From contig JAPUEK010000002.1 of NCBI GenBank assembly GCA_027492585.1, positions 1-64,000 of the forward strand: a DNA stretch of 64,000 bases. Reading direction: 5' to 3'. This DNA is from Paracoccaceae bacterium. Its GTDB lineage: Bacteria; Pseudomonadota; Alphaproteobacteria; Rhodobacterales; Rhodobacteraceae. Below are positions 60,250-64,000 of the stretch, one piece after another. The position numbers were made by a program, and so were the translations under genes. How positions within the stretch are numbered: the first letter of the stretch is position 1; every line of letters begins with the position of its first letter. A model generated the notes under the pieces. The model was not told the DNA's origin and searched no databases. It saw only the letters and a list, made by a program, of their open reading frames with translations.

Positions 60250-60678
60250 TCAGGCCAGTTCGGTCACAACCTCGATATTGCCCTTGGTCGCATTGGAATA
60301 GGGGCAGATGAAATGGCCGCGCTCGGTGATCTTCTCGGCCACGGCACGGTCGACGCCGGGCAGGCTCACGACCAGCTTCACGCTCAGCCCGAAGCCGCCG
60401 TCCGAGCGCGGGCCGATGCCGACATGGGCGTTCACCGTCGCATTGTCCGGCACCGGGCCAAGCTTTTCGGATTGCGCCGCAAAGCGCATCGCGCCGAGGT
60501 AGCAGGCCGCATAGCCGATGGCGAACAGCTCTTCGGGGTTATGGCCGGCCCCGGAGCCGCCAAGCTCCTTCGGGCTGGTCATGGTGACGGTCAGCTTGCC
60601 GTCGGCCAGCTTGGCCACGCCATTGCGCCCGCCGCCGGTCGCCTGCGCTTCGGTCCAGTATTTGGGGTCCACAGACAT
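60250..60678 (-). CDS. ohr: Organic hydroperoxide resistance protein Ohr
   Basis: A 142-residue thiol peroxidase of the Ohr/OsmC family that reduces organic hydroperoxides. The two reactive cysteines are present: Cys59 in GYAACYLGAM and Cys125 in HFICPYSNAT. The catalytic Arg is Arg18 (GGGRNG), and Glu50 follows in HNPEELFAI. The ATG at 60678 has AGGAG six bases upstream; another ATG two codons before is less well placed. It is divergent from a MarR gene with a Cys at position 10, with matching operators between them. Confidence 0.95.
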   Translation of the reverse strand: MSVDPKYWTEAQATGGGRNGVAKLADGKLTVTMTSPKELGGSGAGHNPEELFAIGYAACYLGAMRFAAQSEKLGPVPDNATVNAHVGIGPRSDGGFGLSVKLVVSLPGVDRAVAEKITERGHFICPYSNATKGNIEVVTELA

Positions 60679-60704
60679 TTCCATCTCCTGTCGTTTGCGA
60701 TAAG

Positions 60705-60773
60705 ATCGTATGCGATGCTTTTAGCGGGGAATCGGGCAGGTGTCAATCGCTTGCGCTTCTATCGTGTGCGATG
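60705..60773. promoter_or_regulatory. Putative OhrR operators between ohr and ohrR
   Basis: ATCGTATGCGATG at 60705-60717 and ATCGTGTGCGATG at 60761-60773 differ by one base, and each is an ATCG-4-CGAT inverted repeat. One copy lies about 27 bases before the ohr start, the other about 12 bases before the ohrR start. This fits divergent autoregulation by OhrR. Confidence 0.7.
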
Positions 60774-60785
60774 TATCTTGCTCCC

Positions 60786-61232
60786 ATGACCCTCGCCCCC
60801 GCCGACATGCTCTGCTTTGCCCTTTATTCCGCTGCCCATGCGGTGCAGGCCGCCTATGCCCCGCTGCTGGAGCCGCTGGGTTTGACCTACCCTCAGTATC
60901 TGGCGCTGTCGGCACTGGCCGCGAGGGACGGGCAGAGCGTGGGGGAGATCGGGGCGGAGCTGCGGCTCGAAAGCAATACGCTCACCCCGCTCCTGAAGCG
61001 GATGGAGGCGGCGGGCTGGCTGACCCGGCAGCGCGACGCGCAGGACGAACGGCAGGTCCGGCTGCGGCTGACCGAGGAGGGCAGGGCGCTCGCCGCGCGG
61101 GCGGCCGGGGTTCCGGCCGCCTTTCTGGCGAAAACCGGCATGGAACTGCCTGAGCTCGCCGATCTGCGCGATACGCTGGGCGTGCTGCGCGACCGGCTGA
61201 AACCTGGCCGGGCGACGGAGGGTCGCGGCTAG
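60786..61232 (+). CDS. ohrR: MarR-family organic peroxide sensor OhrR
   Basis: A 148-residue regulator. Cys10 (MLCFALYSAAHAV) matches the peroxide-sensing Cys at the N-terminus of OhrR proteins. The winged-helix part has YPQYLALSALAARDGQSVGEIGAELRLESNTLTPLLKRMEAAGWLTRQRDAQDERQVRLRLTEEGR. Oxidation of Cys10 by organic peroxide would release it from the operators at 60705 and 60761 and induce ohr. The ATG at 60786 has no clear ribosome site; an ATG at 60771 lies within the second operator and is less likely. Confidence 0.93.
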   Translation: MTLAPADMLCFALYSAAHAVQAAYAPLLEPLGLTYPQYLALSALAARDGQSVGEIGAELRLESNTLTPLLKRMEAAGWLTRQRDAQDERQVRLRLTEEGRALAARAAGVPAAFLAKTGMELPELADLRDTLGVLRDRLKPGRATEGRG

Positions 61233-61254
61233 ATTCGGCAGGCGCTGTGCTCGG

Positions 61255-61302
61255 CTCCGGCCCTCCCCGCAGGATACTTCCCGACAGAAAATGGAGGAAG
61301 GC
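61255..61302 (+). repeat. Intergenic GGATATTT repeat, copy I (partial)
   Basis: CCTCCCCGCAGGATACTTCC followed by GACAGAAAATGGAGG. It is the core part of the family only, with GGATACTT for GGATATTT, and the hairpin is lost. The tail matches copy E (GACAGAAAATG). It lies between the convergent ends of ohrR and the 55-residue peptide gene. Confidence 0.6.
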
Positions 61303-61346
61303 GCAGAGATGGGGGCAGCCATATCCGGGGCGGGTCTTGGTCGGAC

Positions 61347-61514
61347 CTAGGCCTCCCGACCGCGTTCGATCCGCAGGAAATGCTTCAGCCGTGACGTGCC
61401 GCTGGCGGTATGGCTGCGGTGCCAGGTCGCGCGCGCCCCACGGGCGATCCGCAGGAAGGCTTTCAGCCGGCCGCCCGTGCTGGGCTTGCGTTGATCGGCG
61501 AGATGTCGGGACAT
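61347..61514 (-). CDS. 55-residue basic peptide with a duplicated motif
   Basis: A very short but convincing gene: the ATG at 61512-61514 is preceded by AGGAGGAGG at the right distance. The 55 residues are strongly basic (many Arg, Lys and His; few acidic). They contain two copies of one motif, RLKAFLRIARG at 16-26 and RLKHFLRIERG at 42-52, spaced 26 residues apart, with a Trp/His/Ser-rich linker between. The copies also resemble each other at DNA level, so a tandem duplication is likely. There is no signal peptide or membrane helix. A nucleic-acid or membrane-binding peptide is possible, but I do not recognise a family. It follows queG on the same strand, 46 bases on. Confidence 0.7.
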   Translation of the reverse strand: MSRHLADQRKPSTGGRLKAFLRIARGARATWHRSHTASGTSRLKHFLRIERGREA

Positions 61515-61560
61515 GAGATCCTCCTCCTGTTGACGGAGGCTCAGGCTATCACGAAACCCG

Positions 61561-62625
61561 CTACCGCCCCAGTCCCTCATCCTGCACCTGCGAAATCCCG
61601 CCGGACAGGCGGGAGACCGCCCAATCCGCCGCCTCCGCCACCACCGGATCGGGATCGTTCCGCAAGGCCTCCGCTGCGGGGGCGAGATGCGGCAGGCCGG
61701 AATTGCCGATGGCATAAAGCACGTTGCGGAGGAAGCGGTCGCGCCCGATGCGCTTGATCGGGCTGCCGGCGAAGCGCGCCCGGAAGCCGGCATCGTCCAG
61801 CTTCGCCAGTTCCGCCAGTTCCGGTGCGCCGACCCGCGGCTGATAGCCGATCTCGCGCGCGCTTTGGGCAAACTTGTTCCAGGGGCAGGCGGCAAGGCAA
61901 TCGTCGCAGCCATAGATCCGGTTGCCCATCAGGCCCCGCAGATTCTGCGCCACCGGCCCCTTGTGCTCGATGGTCAGGTAGGAAATGCAGCGCCGCGCAT
62001 CGAGCTGATAGGGCGCGGGAAAGGCCCCGGTCGGGCAGATGTCGAGACAGGCTGTGCAGGAGCCGCAATGGCTCACCTCCGCCCGATCCTTCGGCAGATC
62101 GAGCGTGGTGAAGATCGCGCCGAGGAAGAACCAGTTCCCGAGATCGCGCGACAGAAGGTTGGTGTGCTTGCCCTGCCAGCCGAGACCCGCCGCCTGTGCG
62201 AGAGGTTTCTCCATCACCGGGGCCGTATCGACGAAGACCTTGATCTCCGCCCCGGTCACATCGACGATCCAGCGACCGAGCCGCTTCAGCCGCCGCTTCA
62301 CGAGGTCATGGTAATCCTTGCCCTGCGCGTAGACGGAAACCGCCGCCCGGTCGCGCGCCTCCAGTACCGCAAGGGGATCGCTTTCCGGCGTATAGACCTC
62401 CGCCAGCATGATGACGGAGCGTGCCTCGGGCCAGAGGGCGGCGGCATTGCCGCGCCATTCCATCCGTTCGGCCATCCAGCCCATCTGGCCATGGCGCCCC
62501 TCGGCCACATAATCCGCCAGCCGCGAAGCCGTCTGCGGCGTCGCATCAGGCGCACAGATGCCGAGCCTGGAAAACCCTTCCCCAAGCGCGCGCTCTTCCA
62601 GCACTTTCCGCGAAAGGCCTTTCAT
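61561..62625 (-). CDS. queG: Epoxyqueuosine reductase QueG
   Basis: A 354-residue cobalamin- and iron-sulfur-dependent enzyme catalysing the last step of queuosine synthesis in tRNA. The 4Fe-4S clusters are bound by [16 protein letters not shown] and [14 protein letters not shown], intact. Also seen: GIDYH-type block [60 protein letters not shown]-like C-terminal end follows ([14 protein letters not shown]). The start codon and first five residues (MKGLS) are supplied by the intergenic repeat upstream (copy J). Confidence 0.95.
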   Translation of the reverse strand: MKGLSRKVLEERALGEGFSRLGICAPDATPQTASRLADYVAEGRHGQMGWMAERMEWRGNAAALWPEARSVIMLAEVYTPESDPLAVLEARDRAAVSVYAQGKDYHDLVKRRLKRLGRWIVDVTGAEIKVFVDTAPVMEKPLAQAAGLGWQGKHTNLLSRDLGNWFFLGAIFTTLDLPKDRAEVSHCGSCTACLDICPTGAFPAPYQLDARRCISYLTIEHKGPVAQNLRGLMGNRIYGCDDCLAACPWNKFAQSAREIGYQPRVGAPELAELAKLDDAGFRARFAGSPIKRIGRDRFLRNVLYAIGNSGLPHLAPAAEALRNDPDPVVAEAADWAVSRLSGGISQVQDEGLGR

Positions 62626-62672
62626 GCTGGCTCAAATATCCTCGGGGGTGCGGGGGTGAAACCCCCGCTGGC
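62607..62672 (-). repeat. Intergenic GGATATTT repeat, copy J, overlapping the queG start
   Basis: On the minus strand: a hairpin with arms GCGGGGGT and ACCCCCGC, then CCCCCGAGGATATTTGAG, then CCAGCATGAAAGGCCTTTC. The ATG in this consensus tail is the queG start codon. It matches the ATGAAAGGGCTTTC tail of copy G at 53250-53263. Confidence 0.65.
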
Positions 62673-62677
62673 TTCAC

Positions 62678-63343
62678 TCAGAAATCCAGATCGGCATAAT
62701 GGGCCGGTGGCGGGAAGCCCGGCACCTGATCGGCCAGCAGCGTGCGGAAGGAGGGGCGCGATTTGATCTTCGCATACCAGTCCTTCACCGTCGCATTGCG
62801 GTTCCAGTCCACGTCGGAGATGTAATCGAGGCTGGAGATATGCGCCGCCGCCGTCAGATCGGCCAGCGTCATCACATCCCCCGCCAGCCAGCGGCGCTGG
62901 TCGAGCAGCCAGCCCAGATAGTCGATATGGTATTTGATCCGCCCCGCCCCGGATTTCACATTCTTCGAATCCGGATAGCCCTGCGCCATGATCTTCTTGT
63001 TGACCCGCTCATAAAGCAGCTTCGAGGTCACTTCGCTGTGGAACTTGTCGTCGAACCAGGCGCAGAGCCGGCGCACCTCATAGCGGGTGTCGGGGTCGCG
63101 CGGCATCAGCGGCGGGGCCGGCACCGCCTCTTCGAGGTATTCGCAGATCGCCTGGCTTTCGCTCAGCACCCGGTTGTCCATCCGCAGCACCGGCACCTTG
63201 CCGGCCGGATTGCGGCGCAGGAAATCGGGGGAGGGTTCCCAATACCGCTCCTCCACCAGTTCCACCTCCAGCTTCTTCTCGGCGAGCGTCAGGCGCACCT
63301 TCCGGCAGAAGGGGGAAAGCGGGAAATGGTAAAGGCGGATCAT
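62678..63343 (-). CDS. Glutathione S-transferase family protein
   Basis: A 221-residue protein of the thioredoxin/GST fold. N-terminal domain: IRLYHFPLSPFCRKVRLTLAEKKLEVELVEERYWEPSPDFLRRNPAGKVPVLRMDNRVLSESQAICEYLEE, with the conserved GSH-binding Ser (ESQAI) and cis-Pro (KVPVL). The C-terminal helical domain has LGWLLDQRRWLAGDVMTLADLTAAAHISSLDYISDV. A Cys in SPFCRK is in the position of the active Cys of beta/omega-type GSTs. The substrate is unknown. It lies just upstream of queG on the minus strand. Confidence 0.93.
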   Translation of the reverse strand: MIRLYHFPLSPFCRKVRLTLAEKKLEVELVEERYWEPSPDFLRRNPAGKVPVLRMDNRVLSESQAICEYLEEAVPAPPLMPRDPDTRYEVRRLCAWFDDKFHSEVTSKLLYERVNKKIMAQGYPDSKNVKSGAGRIKYHIDYLGWLLDQRRWLAGDVMTLADLTAAAHISSLDYISDVDWNRNATVKDWYAKIKSRPSFRTLLADQVPGFPPPAHYADLDF

Positions 63344-63415
63344 CTGGGTGCTTCTTCGTGGGACTTTGCCCTTCCATGCCCCGCAATCGCCCGGATTTCA
63401 ACAGGGATCGGCCCT

Positions 63416-64000
63416 TCAGTCGCGGCTGTCGAAGCATCCGGCGCGGCCATCGGCGGCAATCGTCTCGGCGCCCGACATGATCTCGCGCGTGCGCTTCTTC
63501 ACGAAGGCCGAGGGTTTGGCGGCATCGCGGCCCTTGGGGTCGGGCAAGACGGCGGCCAGACGGGCGGCCTGGGTATCGGTCAGCTTGCTTGCATCGACGC
63601 CGAAGTAATGTTGGGCGGCGGCCTGGACCCCGAAGACGCCCTCGTCGAATTCCGCGACGTTGAGATAGACCTCAAGGATGCGCTGCTTGGACCAGAACAG
63701 TTCCACCAGCGGCGTCATTCCGGCTTCCATGGCCTTGCGGAGCCAGCTCCGCCCCTGCCAGAGGAAGACATTCTTCACCACCTGCTGCGAGATGGTGGAG
63801 GCGCCGCGATTGCTGCCCTGTTCCACCGCGACGCGGATCGCGGCCATGTCGAAGCCCCAGTGCAGGCAGAAATTCGCGTCCTCCGCCGCGACGGCGGAGC
63901 GGCCCATGGCCGGGGCGATCTCGTCCCAGCCGACCCAATCCCTGGAGATGCCGCCGAGCCGCAAGCTTTCGGAAAGCTGGTAGAGGTTGATCGGCGGCGG
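63416..64000 (-). CDS. mtgA: Monofunctional peptidoglycan glycosyltransferase MtgA (partial, cut by window edge)
   Basis: The frame runs from the window end, reading the last 194 residues. GT51 family motifs: AVAAEDANFCLHWGFD with the catalytic Glu, GASTISQQVVKNVFLW, RKAMEAGMTPLVELFWSKQRILEVYLNVAEFDEGVFGVQAAAQHYFG and TDTQAARLAAVLPDPKGRD. It lacks a transpeptidase domain, hence MtgA rather than a class A penicillin-binding protein. It polymerises lipid II at the inner membrane. The N-terminal membrane anchor is beyond the window. Confidence 0.95.
   Translation of the reverse strand, partial: PPPINLYQLSESLRLGGISRDWVGWDEIAPAMGRSAVAAEDANFCLHWGFDMAAIRVAVEQGSNRGASTISQQVVKNVFLWQGRSWLRKAMEAGMTPLVELFWSKQRILEVYLNVAEFDEGVFGVQAAAQHYFGVDASKLTDTQAARLAAVLPDPKGRDAAKPSAFVKKRTREIMSGAETIAADGRAGCFDSRD

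Overview
The window is GC-rich DNA from an alphaproteobacterium, most probably a member of the Rhodobacteraceae. The support is the gene neighbourhoods: DUF4170–waaA–lpxK, dxs–ispA–xseB–histone-deacetylase-like, a MarR/OmpR pair resembling petP–petR beside ilvE, the small secreted proteins, and a dispersed intergenic repeat built around a GGATATTT core. I saw no tRNA, rRNA, CRISPR array, transposase, integrase or phage gene. No gene-free stretch exceeds 300 bases.

Layout. (1) 0.1-5.2 kb: a glycerophosphodiester phosphodiesterase and a RidA-like protein (minus strand), then DUF4170–waaA-like–lpxK (lipid A/Kdo assembly, plus strand) and the convergent ATPase gene zapE. (2) 5.4-11.7 kb: one very large autotransporter (about 2100 residues) ending at a strong intrinsic terminator. 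(3) 11.9-38.1 kb: a complete-looking type VI secretion system on one strand, in the order tssK-tssL-tssM-tagF-pppA-ppkA-vgrG-(unknown)-tagH/fha-(micro-ORF)-tssA-tssB-tssC-hcp-tssE-tssF-tssG-clpV. The kinase, phosphatase, FHA protein and TagF make up a threonine-phosphorylation control circuit. TssJ is the only core component I could not find. A 27-codon reading frame with a good Shine-Dalgarno and a signal-peptide-like sequence sits exactly where tssJ normally lies, just before tssK. (4) 38.3-43.9 kb: a cluster of envelope proteins: an inner-membrane-anchored M23 endopeptidase/lytic-transglycosylase fusion, a secreted caspase-like peptidase with a peptidoglycan-binding-like tail, a DUF1036 protein and two small secreted proteins. 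I infer that it serves cell-wall passage or control of the T6SS, from position and domains only. (5) 44.0-64.0 kb: ordinary chromosome. It holds a GH13 alpha-glucosidase, two MFS transporters, asd, a TPR protein, a class III aminotransferase, a DUF4139 protein, the dxs–ispA–xseB–HDAC operon, a response regulator with a MarR partner, ilvE, the divergent ohr/ohrR pair, a 55-residue basic peptide, queG, a glutathione S-transferase and the 3' part of mtgA.

How the parts fit. PpkA probably phosphorylates threonines in TVI motifs, which occur three times in the N-terminal tail of TssL and twice in the kinase's own linker. The FHA protein would read these marks, PppA would erase them, and TagF would restrain the system. 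The most unusual observations are those TVI motifs, the micro-ORF at the tssJ position, the periplasmic murein-hydrolase/caspase module after clpV, the ten-copy 3'-end repeat family (one copy supplies the start of queG, another the end of lpxK), and the duplicated-motif 55-residue peptide.
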